A program made the position numbers and the translations under genes. 64,000 nucleotides of DNA from Capitulum mitella (lineage: Eukaryota > Arthropoda > Thecostraca > Pollicipedomorpha > Pollicipedidae). Each line of letters starts with the position of its first letter. Position 1 is the stretch's first letter. The stretch is taken from assembly GCA_030062745.1 (NCBI GenBank), contig CP099854.1, positions 11,728,153-11,792,152 of the forward strand. The letters are read 5' to 3'. Of this stretch, positions 34,701 to 49,700 are shown piece after piece. The notes beneath the pieces are model-generated. The model made no database searches, was not told the origin of the DNA, and saw nothing but the letters and a program-made list of their open reading frames with translations.

Positions 34701-37700
34701 TACATCACCGTTACGATTATCAAACGCTGACGCGGAGGATCAGCGGAATTCCAGCTCCAAGCAGGGGCGAAGCCAACGCTTCCAATGCCCACGTAAACAA
34801 CATTTTGACAGCTGACGCACAGGTGGCCGGAACTTCCCAGAAAACTGGCCAGTCTGCCCGGTACACCCCAGTCTTTCCGGCAGAACAGCGCAAGCGAGAT
34901 TCAGCCCCGTCGACCACTGATGTCCGCGAAGCTCTACAGACGTGATGAAGTGACAGACGTGATCACGTGACTGGCGTGTCACTTGGTGGTTATTGGGTTA
35001 TTTTACGACGCCCTCGACTGCCAGGGTCATATCGCGTCACAACCTCTCACGCCGGTTTTCGCGAGGGACGGCGAAATGTCACCATTACCCGGATTCGAAC
35101 CGGGGACCTACCGGTCACAAGGGGAGCACGGTAACCACTACACTACGCTGCCCCCGGCGTGTCACGTGACTGGACGGTGTCACCAGCCTGGCCGTCACGC
35201 GCCGCCACGTTCCACGGCTAAACAGCTGTCACGCGGGGAGCGTTTTCACGGCTGAGCAGCTGTCACACGGTATACGGGGCACACCTGAGGAGTTCCTGCA
35301 GGAGGGTCTACTTTCGCTGGAAAACCAGAGGCCAACGTGTCTTGCATCCTTGTTTAAACAAATAATGCAGTGATTATCTTTCCGAAGTGAATGTATTTCT
35401 ATACATGAAAATTTCTTTCAAGGCAAAATAAAATGGAAGACATCCCAGGAGATACTAGCGTTGGGGGTTAGGCTAAACCACACGCATGGCGACTTGGCCC
35501 CTAACTTGGTCACATGGTCCCCATCCGCCAGTGGTCAAAACCTTCCGGACCGGGACGGACTGCTCCGGTTCCGGTGGACCACAACCTTCGGAACCAGCTC
35601 GGGATCTCGATCGCAGCCTGCCAGCCTGGATCTGTATCCCAACCTATAAGGCCAGCTGTGGATGTGGATCGCAGTCTTCGAGGTTGACTTTAGATATGGA
35701 TCACTGCTTCCACGGAGAGCTCTGGATCTGGATCACAGCATCCAGCACCGACCCTGGGTTTGGGTCACAACTTTCGGGACCAGGGATCAGACCAGTCGCA
35801 TAGATGGCGAATTTCGGGATCCATGCGATCCCTGCATCTGGATCATAATTTCTGGGGCCATCTCTGGATCTGGATCACAGCCTCCGGGGGCTAACTCCGG
35901 ATCTGGACTGAAGCCGATGCCGTACCGTCTGACTCCACATCTCCAGCCTCCTTTGACGTAAAAGGCAGAACTTGTCGACCAGGTCTCACGAATGGAAACT
36001 GTTTTGTCAGGCTGGTCACGGACGTGCCATAACGTTTATCCCTCCTGCACTGGTTCATTCGTTATTTCTATCACGCCCACCTGCACTTTAGCAAAAATCT
36101 TGGTCAGTGGGCCCTGAAGCCACGACGTGACTGTGCCGTGTTGCTGCACATTTAGCCTCCAGTTCGGCTCCTTTCCCACACCGCCGCAGGGCAAGCACGA
36201 TTCCGTCACCGCGACACTCGGCCGTGAGCCACCGGGGCCGGCTCTCGTCGCCTCAGGGCAAACAGAGTCCATACCCAGTCACGTGGGTCGGCCTGCAGCG
36301 GTCAGCTGACTCGCCTGTTCACAGGTCACGTCAGACGGGGCGACTTGTCCAGTGACTAGGCACGCCGAGATGCACTGACGGCACGGGCAATTACCGGTGC
36401 CTTTTATCGGACTTCGGCGGTGCCACGCCCATTTCTCTCCATCGTCGGAAGCTCCTGAAGAATGCGGTCGACTCGTGTGACGGAGGTGCGCTTACCCCGC
36501 TCTCTTCCGACCCCGAGGCGGACAGACGTGCTCTTTCACACGGTCTGGTGCGGCGCGCGGCCCGCTTTCAGGCCGGAGCAGCAGCGCGCAAATCGGCGCA
36601 GTTCATAACGAACAAACGTCGCGGAATTCAGCGTTCGAGAGTGAATCAAATCCACCTTCATCATAAATATCGGTTCGTCTTCTATTTTGTCATGAAGCCA
36701 TTTTTCCTGAGTGCGTAATATATTCTGCTCCACGAGGATGCACATGTGCAATGAATGAAATGAAATGAAATGCCATGGATCCCGTCACGAAGGGGTTGAC
36801 TGCACGAGGCCGGGTGCACCGACAGCCTGTTGTACGAGCACCGTGCGGGGTCCCACAGCGCCGGCCGGGGTTAACGTCACGTCACGGCCGGCCGGGCGGG
36901 GCGTGACGTCAGAGTGGCGCTCGGCGTCACGCGGCGTGGCGCGCGCCGGCCGAATTAGCGAGCACGGAAGCCGGAACGCGACCTGGCCGCGCGGCCGCAG
37001 GAACTGAAGGCATGAGCAGACGCACGGGACCGAGTGGAGGAGGAACTGTGGGGGTGAGCAGACGCATGGGACCGAGAGGTGGGGGGAACTGAGGTCATGA
37101 ACAGACACACGGCACCAAGTGGGGGGAGGAATTGAGAAGGTGAACAGACACACGGCACCAAGTGGTGGAAGGAACTCAGAGGGTGAACAGATATGGGCCG
37201 GGGCAAAGGCGTGTCGTGGAACCGGCAGGGCCCATGGTGCTGAAAGAAACTAATTCCTCGCCGTCACGGGCTGTTCCCCAAAATCCGTGACGCGGTCGCT
37301 CTTTGCCTTTCAAAAGAGTGCAGATTTACAAGATTTTTCGCCATACTGAAGGACTGAAGTGGGCAGTCCCAAAGCTATTACCCCAAACGCCCTAAACATA
37401 CTCTTGCTTTTGTTCTTGTTTTTTCATCCGAAACTATACGGGAATACAGCTCAGAAAACATGCTATTACGACTGCTTGTCTCCCTTACCAAAATATTACT
37501 ACCACTTCCTTACCCCAAACATGCACGTATTACGGTTGGCATGCCTAGTTGCGAAAGGTACTTACCATCCATTTGTCTTTATCCGCATCAGATGCATATT
37601 TGCGACGCCCCGCAAAAACACACTCTATATCCGGCAGTAACGATGGAACCTCTGGAGATGGGGCGGTGGCAAACGCGATTTTTACCTCGTTTCTTTCCGT

Positions 37701-40700
37701 CCAACGCCATAGGGTTAATGTTATATGCTGCCTGAAGTTGGGGGGGCAGCTGTCCCCTACCTCCCATCGCTCCAACGCCCCTGATATCAGGCGTTGAACA
37801 GATACGCACGCTGAACGCTCCAACATTACGTCATTAGCCGGAGGATTTCCGAGCCCAGTGGATCTGCAGCACCGTTATTTGAAGCCCCGTCGACAGATTA
37901 GCGCCCGCCGCCGTGAACGATGGACTAATTGTTCATTGTCGCCCGTGGGAGAACGGCACCGGCGTGGGAGCCCTGGGAAAAAGAAACCTGCCGAGAGGAG
38001 GTGGGCGGGAACAGCGCGCACGAGACTTTTGTCAGAGCCGCAGTTCGGTAATGGGCAGTCTTTGTGGTCGTCTCTTCCCAGGGCACGCAGAACAACGCAC
38101 GCGCCGAGCACGCTGTACGACCAGGGACCACGTCGCGCCCAAATCGCGATTGATGGGGACGTACGTACGGCGTCCAAACGTGCACGGTATGCAGTCCAGC
38201 AGGTAACACTCAGGCCAGCCCGTCACAGAACAGAGGTATGCAATTTGCCATCCCTTTGACCGATTCATGCATGGTCTGTCTCGTGATTTTCAGTCAACAT
38301 TGTGGTCCAGAGCATACACTGAAACGGGACGTTGTGTCGTACAGAGGATGAATGGCTACATGCGAGAGTTTTAGTGCTTCCTCCAAGCGGGCTTCAACTT
38401 CCTTTGCCGTCATACCAGCAGACTGATACCCGCCGTCGCTATCCCCCATGTGGTCACGTGACAGCAGTGGCGGGTCCAGGAATCCTGACTGGGAGGCGCA
38501 AAAAGGGTTTGGAAACATTTAAGAAGCATACGGATTATAACTTTTTCTACTATATACTCAACATGTCTACTTCGATTTCATAAAATCCCGCTATTGGTAA
38601 GCATAGGATTGCTGTACGATCGATAGAAAATAGGTAAACCTTGCATTTTGATACATGGGAGTATTTGTGACGTCTGATTGTTGTCAGATCGACAAATTCC
38701 AGCGGAAATCAAGTTTTAGGGGACGTTTAGCCCGACGTTTAGCCCGACGTTTCCTCGCTGGATCCGCCACTGAGCGCCTGACCGTCGCGTGTCACGTGAA
38801 GCGTGACCTTGACTTCCGGCGCCATCGGACAGTTCCCGGCCGAGCCGTGATCGGCGACCGCGCAGGAGTCGACAGTGACCGGGACAGATGACTGACCGCG
38901 CAGGAGTCGACAGTGACGGGGACAGACGACTGACCGCGCAGGAGTCGACAGTGACGGGGGCAGACGACTGACCGAGCAGAAGTCGACAATAACGGGGACA
39001 GACGACGGACCGCGCAGGAATCGACAGTGATGGAGGACTGACGACTGACCGCGAAGGAGTCGACAGTGACAGGGACAGACGACTGACCGCGGACAACCGA
39101 TCCCAGTCAAAGCTCACTGACAACAGTCCCGACCATTCAGTCGCTCACAGCTCACTGACAACAGCCCCGATCATTCAGCCGCTCACAGCTCATTGACAAT
39201 AGCCCCGAGCAGTCAGCCGCTCACAGCGCAACAACAGCACAACTCACAGCTCAGAGCACAACGGCCCCGACCAGTCAGCGGCTAGCCCTGCTCACAGTTC
39301 ACTGTATGTCATCTGGCATCTGCCCCGGCCAGTCAGAGGTCAACACCACTCACAACTCATAACAGCTCCGACCAATCAGAGGCCAGCCTCATTTACCAGA
39401 GGCCAACCCCGTTCACAGCTCAATAACAACAGCGCCGACTAATCAGATGCCGTACTAAAGCCGAGAGCACGGGACCAGATAGACAGGACCGGCCAGAGAC
39501 CGCGGGACCAGCCACAAAACTGGCGGGAAAACAGCGTCCATGGCGCGTGTCCAGCAGTCACACCGTGACCATGTTTTGCAGTCGCGCTCGGCAAAAACTG
39601 AAATAATCTTTTTGTGTGCTGGTTTTGTGTCGTGATGCCGCAGTCCCATCAGCTGCCGATGCTCTCGGCGTGGGGAGGATGCCTGCGGTGTCTGACTCCA
39701 CCGCGGCACTCTGCCAGCAAGCGGGCCATCATTGTGATCTGCGGTACAGCCAGACTGTAAAAATCGGACATGGACCAGCCAGCTCTGGCACGGAAAAACC
39801 GCCACCCGCGCCGGACCTGGTGAGAAGGCTTATCATTCACAACACAACAATTCCTTCCTTTAACACAACAATGCTGTATTATGCCAATATAATGCAAATA
39901 TATGTCTGTATAGCGTTCATGGGATGTTTCATACAGCCGAGGAACCCAAATAAATGTTCAAGATGTGCACAGGTCATTGTTAGCCAGGCAGTTGCCGAAT
40001 AGTCGATCCCCTTCCAACATCCTCTTGCACAACTTCGGGTGCGTTTTCGGATCAGGATATTTAATCTAAGTCCTTACATTTGGATTGACCAAGGCATGCT
40101 TTTGATGATCAAAAGGGTCCAATGCTTTGTTAAATCCTAGAATGCAACGACTCGGCATGTGCTGTGAGCTTGACAGCCATCAACAGGACCGTTACTGTTT
40201 GCCGAACACTTGTCTTCAAACGGGTCGCACAACTCCGACCCTCTGTCAATATGGGAGCCCTCTTCCAGGTGGCACACTGAAATAAATGCCGCACAATGAC
40301 AAAGGAACGTGTGACCACAGCCACGGCAGTTTCAATGATGACGTCAGCGATCCCGAGTTCATTAGTGGTCTCATTCATTGCAGTTCACCCAGCACCGCCT
40401 GGCGTGTTTTTGTACCCACCAGCCCCTGTGGGGTGTCAAACAAGGCACCCCCTGTTATCTCACGATTTAATCGTCGGATGTGAACGAGTCTACCAACAAC
40501 TAATAGCCCTGAGTCTTGCAATTCAGAAAATACTATGTTATCCATTGCCACGTGACTGGTGACGTCACATATCACGTAAAACGCATGGCAGGATACTTAC
40601 TACCTACTTACTGACAGTGGTTTTGATTCACGTGGCAAGAAGAACGGAAGTAAAACCTGATGGTCAGTTTTGCGTTACCTGTTTTTCATCCGGTCATGGT

Positions 40701-43700
40701 CAGTATAGGTTAGGTCAGAGAAGGTTGCATTACTCTTCCTGACAAAGAACAATATTTACTCTCTGAGATTCTTGGTTGTGTCAAATACAGAACCGAAATG
40801 ACACATCATGATAATTAAATCTCTTCTGTGAACTCTTCATTGGGTCCCGGTCAAGCCAGGTCAGGACGGAAAGTCGTTTTTCTTTTTCTCACGAGGAACA
40901 ATGATTGCTTTCTGCTGCTACTGCACGATCAACCTCAGACGTTGCATTTCATTTCGTTTTGCTATCGTTGCTCGCGTGGATCAAAACGGCTGCGAGTAAC
41001 GTGACGTGACCTCACAATGCATTTGGTAAACCTTGCTGAGAGTCGCGTGCAGATCCCCTTGTCTGGCTTGAACGATGGGAAAGGTCAGCGGTGACCATTT
41101 CTATCACCCGCAGTGCAAATCAGTCCAACTGTCATTATGCATGTGACCTAGCATGACCTCTAATGTTGACAGGTGATGGCTGTATATCTTTTTGGGGACC
41201 TTGTCCTTTGTAAATACAAATAATTCATGCATTATATTCGCGAATGTTATTAAAAAATGAAGCATGTTAGTGCCACCGCCCGAAGAGGCGAAAACATGCA
41301 TGCAAGGATTTACTTATAACGCCATATCTCCATGACCTGACCTAGCATGAAAATGGTTTTTATATCGAAATATGTGAAATCGATTATTGAACGGGTATTG
41401 AAAGGTTGATTGGGTTGGCTGTGACGTTCGAAAGTTATTCAAGAAAAACCGAGGGGTGCCCTCTTTGATATCCCCAGGCGGTGCCGGGTTAAATGCCATG
41501 AATATGCACTTCACGGTTATTCACTGGACACGAGCAGGATATGATACTGCCAAGTTTTTTTAAACTGTGGGTTCTTTAATTTAGGGCGGCGGAAGGACTC
41601 CATTCGTGCGGTGGCGTTCGGCGTTTAAAGCGTATTCCTTTGACTGCCGCTTTGGTTTGCATGACTGATTAATGACCGATCGTGCAGCGAGAAACAATCA
41701 AGAGCGAGAAAGCGCAAAGGCCAAAAAAGAAGCAAAGAGGCCAACACAAGTCCGCAGCCTCGACATCCTCGGGGCGGTTGAAACAACTCTACCCAACCCC
41801 CTGACATGCGCGAGGAGGAATCAAACGCCATTAAGATACCGATGTAACGCAAGGCTTATAACACATGCACAAATTAAAGACATCAACAGATGTTAAGAAA
41901 AAAAACAACATGAATATGACGCTTGCGAAAGGAATGCGTAAACGGTCAGTGACAAAAGTTTAATACCATCTGCTAACACGTAATTCAATCATCTTTTTTT
42001 ATATCCAAATTCCTTTCTGTCGAACATTTACAATGACAAATATTTGAGATACTGCAGACATTTAAGCCAGCGGTAAATCGGGTGTCGGAGACGCATGGTC
42101 TCTGAAACACTGCACTCGTCTTTCCAATGTACTCGCTCACCCTCTACGTCAAAATAAAGTGTTCTGGGTGGATTTCATCTGACGTACAGGAAAAGAATGA
42201 GCTGCTGACGGTACTCCAAAACATCATAATTCACCATTTGTTGTTGTCTAAGATCGTGAGGGGCCAAGCACGCTCCAACAATTAAGAGGGTACCTATGAA
42301 GCAATCATTTATTTTGAGGCCTCAAAACTGCGCAGAAATGAAACGTAAAATTAGAAGATATCGTGTTTATACACAAAATAAAGAAGACGCTAAATTGTCA
42401 TTCCAGATAGGCATTTTTAGTTAATACCGGTCGTCCACTGCTCATCGTACCAAACACTCCCAGAAAAAACTAACCTGAAAATATGAAGGTCTGAAATAAT
42501 GTTAAACAAAAACGTAAAATCTAAATAGCACTTTAATGCTTACACTTGGCATTACAACTTCAAAAAATCCCCCAGTCCAACGTTCACATGTTCGCCCGTT
42601 ATGGCAAACATTTTCCCGCTACAGTTTACATCTTTGAAATTTGACAAGACATGACCGTAAATTGCCTTGAGACTCAATACACTGGGCACTTTGGTAACTT
42701 CTGGCTTTTCGAGACCCGTGAAATCAAGTTGCAGACAATATTTTCACCAAAGTTGCGAGCCTCTGAAAAAAATACATTTCTACCCTGAGACCGCAGCCAC
42801 AAGATATCCAATCTCTGTAAGGTAAGGAATTAAGGATAACAAATCACTACGAGTACCTGCGTCCAGTATCTGGCTAATCCATCTGTTTGGTATTCGACGT
42901 CCCCTGTCCACTTCATTCTGAAGGCCATCTGATGGCGACGAGCCTGGACAAACAAAAACTAGACGACGCGTGACCAGCTAAAGTGAAATGTAGCCCTCTG
43001 TCTGTCATACGAAAAAAGTGCTCTGATGTTTATGCAAACGTGCTAACAAAATATAGCGAGGAAAGTGTGGCCAAAGAGAAAAAAATGTTCATTCGTGCAT
43101 CACTCAATCCATCATTCGTTCAACTTCAGCTATTCAACAGGAGAATAACCAGTCGTCTGGACGTGTCACGTGGCACACACCAGACAGTGCCACGTGCCCA
43201 GCTGGCTCTCCCATTTCACCACCGGAAGATCATCCTAACGGCCGGTCATTGTTCAGCCTGCTGTCAGCGTCGGCCGCCGTCAACGGCGGTCATTATCACC
43301 GCTGGCCATCGTCCATCGGGCACCATCCACCGGCGCAGATATCACCGACGGCTATCATCCACCGCGTGACACCGCCACCGACATGCACCGCCGATAACAC
43401 GTTATCACGCCTCCCTACCGACACCCACGCAGGGCAGACCGGTCTGTCACGACGGACGACGTCACGCGCGCCCGCGGTCTGTCCAATGCAGCGGCGTGGG
43501 GCTGACGGTCGCGCTCAACGATCCCCCACTGCGAGACACGTGACAAACTGCCCCTCCGGGAATGAGGTCCGGCACATGAAGACAAATACTAAGCCAAACC
43601 TGCGGTGGACACCATTTATGAGTGGGGCATTGCCGTATAATGGACTCTGCGGGAAACGATGGCAGATCACGGTTATCGGTGCACGGGCCGTACGGAGCAT

Positions 43701-46700
43701 TGTGATGATATCGCTGAGAACGGACAGATGTGGTCTAGGCGTGCAGGACTAGCTATGATGATTTGTGTCCACTGCTAGCTGGCCATCACGATCTGCGTCA
43801 GGGCCAGATGAATCACATGCCCCTTTGTACCAGTGCAACTCAAGATATCCAGCGCAGAGGTGTACTCCGTGACTGGCAATGGCGACAGAGCTTTTCTTTT
43901 CTCCTGAAACAGTTTTTCAGGTGATCTGGCACGAGCAAAAAAATCATTGTTGGTCGTGGCCAGTACTCGCACCGACAAGAATGACGTTAACTTATGACGG
44001 TCGGTTGGTACGTGCCGGCTGTGCCAAGGCCAGGCCAACAACCGTTCCCAGCACTACGGATGGTGGTTTCAAATCGTCTTTGGATGCAGCCACATCATGC
44101 CGAATTTTACACTTTATTGATACTCGGACCTTCGAGCGATTTATGTTCACCTTATAACTGTGGCCAGTATATGACAAAATATCTAGCCTTGTGATGGATG
44201 CACTTTGGGACAATAACGACGAATCACGGAGCTGCATAAAGGAAGACTAATATTCAGACTACCACCGAATAATCACTTAACATCACTACCACCGAACATA
44301 AAACTGGAGTGGGGCAAGGCCCAGCAAATGTCAAATGAAAATGGAACAAAAGTTATCCTTTCAGTATGTTCCTTTGGCCCCGCAACCACAGAAAACGTAT
44401 ATCAGCCTAACTAAATTTCTCCCTCTCCAGAAAGTACACGTGCAAGCTTGCAAAGCGTTCAACTTTCACTTACACTAGTGTGATTTGGCCTCTCTCGCTT
44501 ATAGCCGTCAACAATTTTTTTTTTTTTTTAATGCGACCAGCGCGGCAGTTCTGGAACTGTTGGGGAGTCGCCATTTCGCCCGCAGGGAAGGCGATGACTC
44601 CAGACATCCGTTGACAGTTTCACACAACAAACCGAGCTGGAACGCCTACGTCCACCGCCGACCGGCGCACTCCTCCACTGGCGATGCACGCCCGCGCCCT
44701 CACCACCGCTCCAGGCAGCGTGACGCCCAAACGATGCCTCCGATCGACATGCTCTGCGTATCGCTGCTGACCAGAATGTCCTAAAGAGACGGCGATGGCG
44801 AGCTGCGGCCGGCAGCCAGGAACAGCCCCACTTCCGGTGCCGCGGGCGTGACTTCCGGTGGCGCCGAGGACAAAGGCCACCAGGAGGCGGTCGGCGATCA
44901 GCGATTGGCTGCGCCGCGTGTGGCGTCACTCACGGCACTGCTCGCGGTATCCCGGTACCACTGCGGCTGGTCGATATGGTATCCCGGTATCTCTGCCGCT
45001 GCTCGACCTCCGCGGGCTCGGCTTTACCTTCCGGATCATTGGGTGTTCCTCGCCCCGGGGCGTTTGCTCCCGCTGTTTAGTTGGTGAGCGCTGAATTCGC
45101 TCCTGCAGCGGAAGTGGGTCCTGGATCGTTGCAGGGCGTAGCTTTTAGGATTATTTGCAGTGCTTCAAGAGCATTTTTTATAGTTTTTCAACTTCATGTT
45201 AGTGGGTTCCAGTGGATCTTTCTGGTTGTGCCCCAATGAGGACTGTAGGCACCTCAAGCACCTCGCACCTTAACTGCCGCCGCAGCCCTGAAAGCGTCTC
45301 TCTCTCTCTGTCCCTCTCTCTGCTCTCCGTCTCACGTCTTGACTGTTTTTCAGCACAGGTGCGGTCGTCGCCACCTTTCCAGACACCAGACCGACAGCGG
45401 CCACTCCTTTTACCCTCGTCACCTGTCACGCTGCCCGTCATGTACGATCAACTCTGCGCCAGGAATGTCGCCACAGCGCCAGTTTCGCCGCCGAGCGCCG
45501 CGGCAAACCTGCCTGGTCGGGCGGTCGGCCTTGGTTTCAAAGGCGCCGACGGCCGGCCAGCCGCCAGCTTTCGTCTCATTAGGAGTGGCCAAGCGGGGGG
45601 CGACGGCAGATCGTCATCCGTCTGTCAGGATGCGGCGTGACAGACGGCCTGACAGGTGGTGTCAGGCGGCGACGCCCGGCTCGCGGTCAGCCAGAGATGG
45701 ACGAGACTGACGGGCTGGTGCCGGCGTCTATTGCCAGATGAGAACAGCACGGTCTGACGAAACAGATAGATCTTCGGCTTATTGCCAAGGACGTGAGGAT
45801 GCCATGGAGCTGGTGTGAGACACAAAGCGGACCAATTAGCTGATGTGCCAACACCAAAACACTGACGTCCATGCATTTCAGTATCCCCAAAACGGTACAC
45901 ATCTACTATGAATGCCTTTGTGTCCACGCTGTTTTCGGCAGTGAAATTGCAGTGATGGTAAGCTGGTCATGTGAAAAAATCTACTGACGGACAATATCGT
46001 ATTCCATGTAGCACAGACAAATTGCCTTGATGATGTCAACAGAACGTACCTCGCGAAACAAACGTCCATGACAGTGGGAAGTCGTTTGGCTTTCTGAAAC
46101 AAACTACCGACGATTGCACCTCGCAGTTTACAATATTAAACAAAATGGCAGATGAAACCCCACCCAAAGCAACAAGGCCCGTAATCATGGAAGAAGTGAC
46201 GCAAAAAAAAACATGTGGTGGCTGGTCCAATGCCAGGCAAAAATGCTCTCCATGTTGTGGGGAAAGCAGCCACTGGTAAGCGTGAGGGCTCTAACGTATA
46301 TCACATGTGGGATAACGTGTATGCATGTGCCTGGTTCATCTCAGATAACCAAACTAAAGCCGGTCCGCCACCAGTCGGTGAACGAAAACGACACGTGTCA
46401 GCCTGAAAGGCCAGATCTGCATCGAGCTCTGGCCAGATCTGACGTTGAGCATACTTCTTGACACATTTGAGTGTCACTGAAGTGTAGATCTTCATGAGCA
46501 AAACGTCGAGGCGGAACCCCGTGCATTACCAAATGTTTCTCTGCCGAATTTCTGTTCCATGTGTCTATTTCCAATGGGCTACCAGAAGTAGCCCGTAAAC
46601 AATACGACACAGAACATGGCATGGGCTACTGCCCCGTCCACGCCCAATCAGAACGGATAATGTGTTGTTTTTCAGACCTTTCTGCCAACACGCCGACTAA

Positions 46701-49700
46701 TAGCTCGCTCTGGAGCGGCTTTGAACGGCCGATCTGGCTGGTTTTTCCGAACAGAAACCATTCGTCATCGCCTCTCTCCGCCTCACCAAGCGGCGCAGCC
46801 GACGAGGCCCGTTGCCATGGCAGCAGTGCCGCTGGCTATTTGCTGTCACGGTTTAATCCGGTAATGCTGCGCCCCGGGCGTCTCCCACTGGACGCCGCCC
46901 CTTCAAGGTCATAGGTCAGGCTGTGACGTCACCAGTGGTCAGGGACCGCCGGGTCCCCGTATCGGAGTAATCTTGCTACTGCCCGGCAAAGAACAGACCG
47001 CTGCCAAGAGAAAAGCGCCTGTTGTGAAATATACGTAAGTGTATGACAGCGGGTACCAGCTTTTCACCAAACTGCGTCATGCGCTTCAAACGCAACGGCG
47101 TACCAAATAGTACGAATGAAGGCACTGCAAAACTTCTGACTGTGACTGTTCAAAAGTGTAAAAATGCATAAAGACCACGCGCGTGAATTTAACTTCTGTA
47201 ATTCGCTCTCATATGGTTCCGAACAAAGCTATGGGGAAATAAATCTGGACAAGGAAGAAATGTTTTTAATCCAACCGATTCCAGTGTGACACCCGCTATG
47301 CCGTCCTCCGGCCTTGACTAGCTCACCAGGTGCAGCTTACACCGGCATGCACAGTGGAATTGGCACCTGACCAGCCGACGCAAGCAGAGCGACGAAGAAC
47401 ACCAACTCTGCACAGAAAGATAGCAGCGGCGCCTCGCATTGCCGCAATTCACAGACAACACGGTCCATCCAGCAACGGAACCAGATTCGTTGTCTCCGAT
47501 TTACGGCTGCCGCCGACGCATTCGTTTTCGGAGCCCGCGGAAAACATTTACTCCCCGTTTGATGTCCATTTAACGAGCACGATAAACGCGAATTTCCCAG
47601 GCGGCGATTTCACGCTCAATTTGGCGCGGTTCGCTCGAACCCGCCGCACAAACGGCACGTGGCTGGAATTGGAGGCGCTGTGGAGTGAATCAGTCCGGCA
47701 TCCCCAGCTCTCAACTGTCCAACGTGCGGCCGAGCGGGTCGATGTGATGTTCGCCAGAGGCGGCACCAAGCGACTCAAAAGCTGTCTGTCACGCCATCGG
47801 GGCTCCCTGAGCCGTCTCACGACTTCCTAGCGGCGGTGCCACGCCTCCGCGGCACGGGGTGGGGTGGGGGACAGAAGACATTTCTGAGCCCCCTTTTCAG
47901 GGATCACCACTGGGATAGTGTTAAATATACCCGAGTTAGAAGGAAGCTGCCATGCTGCCTCCCCCCGTGACGTCGCTACTGCTTTCTGCCCATCTTACGA
48001 CAGCGCGATCCGTTCCAAAAGCTCGCGCGATCGCACGTGTTTCACGTCTTGCTGTTGGCCAGGGAATACACCCAGTAGCGCTGGGGAAAGTGAAGTGTCC
48101 GGCAGTGACCTCTGGCAGGTCGCGTGCCCGGATGATCTCACAGTTCGGGTAACATTATCGGCGGGCCCCCTGACGTGACTCAGGCCTGGCCGTGTGGCCG
48201 ACTGCAGATCTCAGGACTCGCGTAGGCGGGACTGCACGCTGCTCTGCCTGATGCGATTACGATTTAGTGGCCTGTTCTTACGCGGCGCGGGGGCGGGACC
48301 GTGTCGCGAGACAAGGAGGCCGACCGCCGCCAGTCTGTCCCGACAGCCAGACAAAGCGCCTCCGGCGAAAAATGCCACCGCGCGCCGTGCGACTTTCGTG
48401 TCCTGCGGCGCCTCCCGTCAGTGCGATCATGTCTTCTGGTCCTGAAGTCAGAAGCCGGCGTTACGTCTACCCCATCCCGACGTAGTCTCACGGTTTTAGC
48501 CAATGCACATGGAAACGAGTACCAGCGGAGGCTATTTGGTACTCCACCACAGGACGACGCGGAGAGAAAAATGCATTCGAATAAGGCTCACCAATCTGCT
48601 TAATTTTCAAAACGATATTTCTGAATGTCTGAAGCAAAGCGCACCATTTTTGTCAATTCTGTTAGGACCATCTACAAACCATCTATGTTGACAGCACATA
48701 GTTAATGTAAACTGCACATCTCTTGAAAATCTCCAAGCGCTCGAAACAACAAATCAAAGAACTCGTGTTTAAAACTACTTCCAGTACCTCCTAAGTGCTC
48801 TGAAAATGCTATCCAAGGATCAATGATAAAATGTTGTCAGTTCCTTTGGGAACTGACATCTAATGGAAAAATCAAAGTTCTTCTCAGGCCACTTCCCCCC
48901 GCCCGTAACCATTACTGTTTTCTCGAACGTTGTTTTCACTTCACGTCCAGCCTTCGGGTTCGAGTGCGCGTGGCCATGATAAATCTTGTCAACATTGATC
49001 GAACAATGCATCTGATAAGAACACGTATCTGCTCAGGCCCCAAGCAATCCGGACACAGCATCCAGGCCGCCTCTGTCGACTCGACCGACGCCGCCCCTGC
49101 GTCGGCGCCGCCGCCGCCGGGCCTGGGGCCGCCCCTGCTCCGGCGCCGGCGGCGGCGACGGTCCATTGTGCTGGCCGGCCGGGCGGCGACGGCCGCGTCT
49201 GGCCGAGCTGCTGATACGCTCCCCTCCCCGGCGCCGGCTCTGCGCTGACGGCCGCCGGCAGCGGCCAGTGATGGCTTATCGGGCTGGCGGGATATAAACC
49301 CCGACCCGCGACACGAAATTCCCGACCAAACTTTTCCACCCGGCGCGACGGAAAACGAAACGGGGCTGGCTATTTTCCGGGGAATGTCCCCGTTGCTGAC
49401 AGTGCTCGGAAACTCTTTTCCGTCATGATGATAATGTTTAAGTTGTTCGCTGTCTAGTCCTGACAGATCAATGCCGGGTCCACCAACAATGTGGTGTTTA
49501 TTAAAAACGAAAACGTTTATTCCATGAGTTCTGAAAGTCATTGCGATCGCATCAGTTAACATGCGAGGCGCTATGCATTTTCATCGTGCCGTAGTTTTGC
49601 ATTAAATGTCCCGAATGGCACCAATATGTGGCCTGAATGATTGGTTATTGCACAGCCACGACTCGCTGTTGGTAAAATGCTATTACTCGTTCTCAAGACA

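Noticed and set aside
35080-35155. Functional tRNA gene
   Set aside because: The acceptor ends do not pair and the anticodon stem is degenerate; a SINE head fits better.
47330-47830. 166-residue plus-strand open frame in STOX intron 2
   Set aside because: No recognisable motif, and composition matches the surrounding GC-rich intron.
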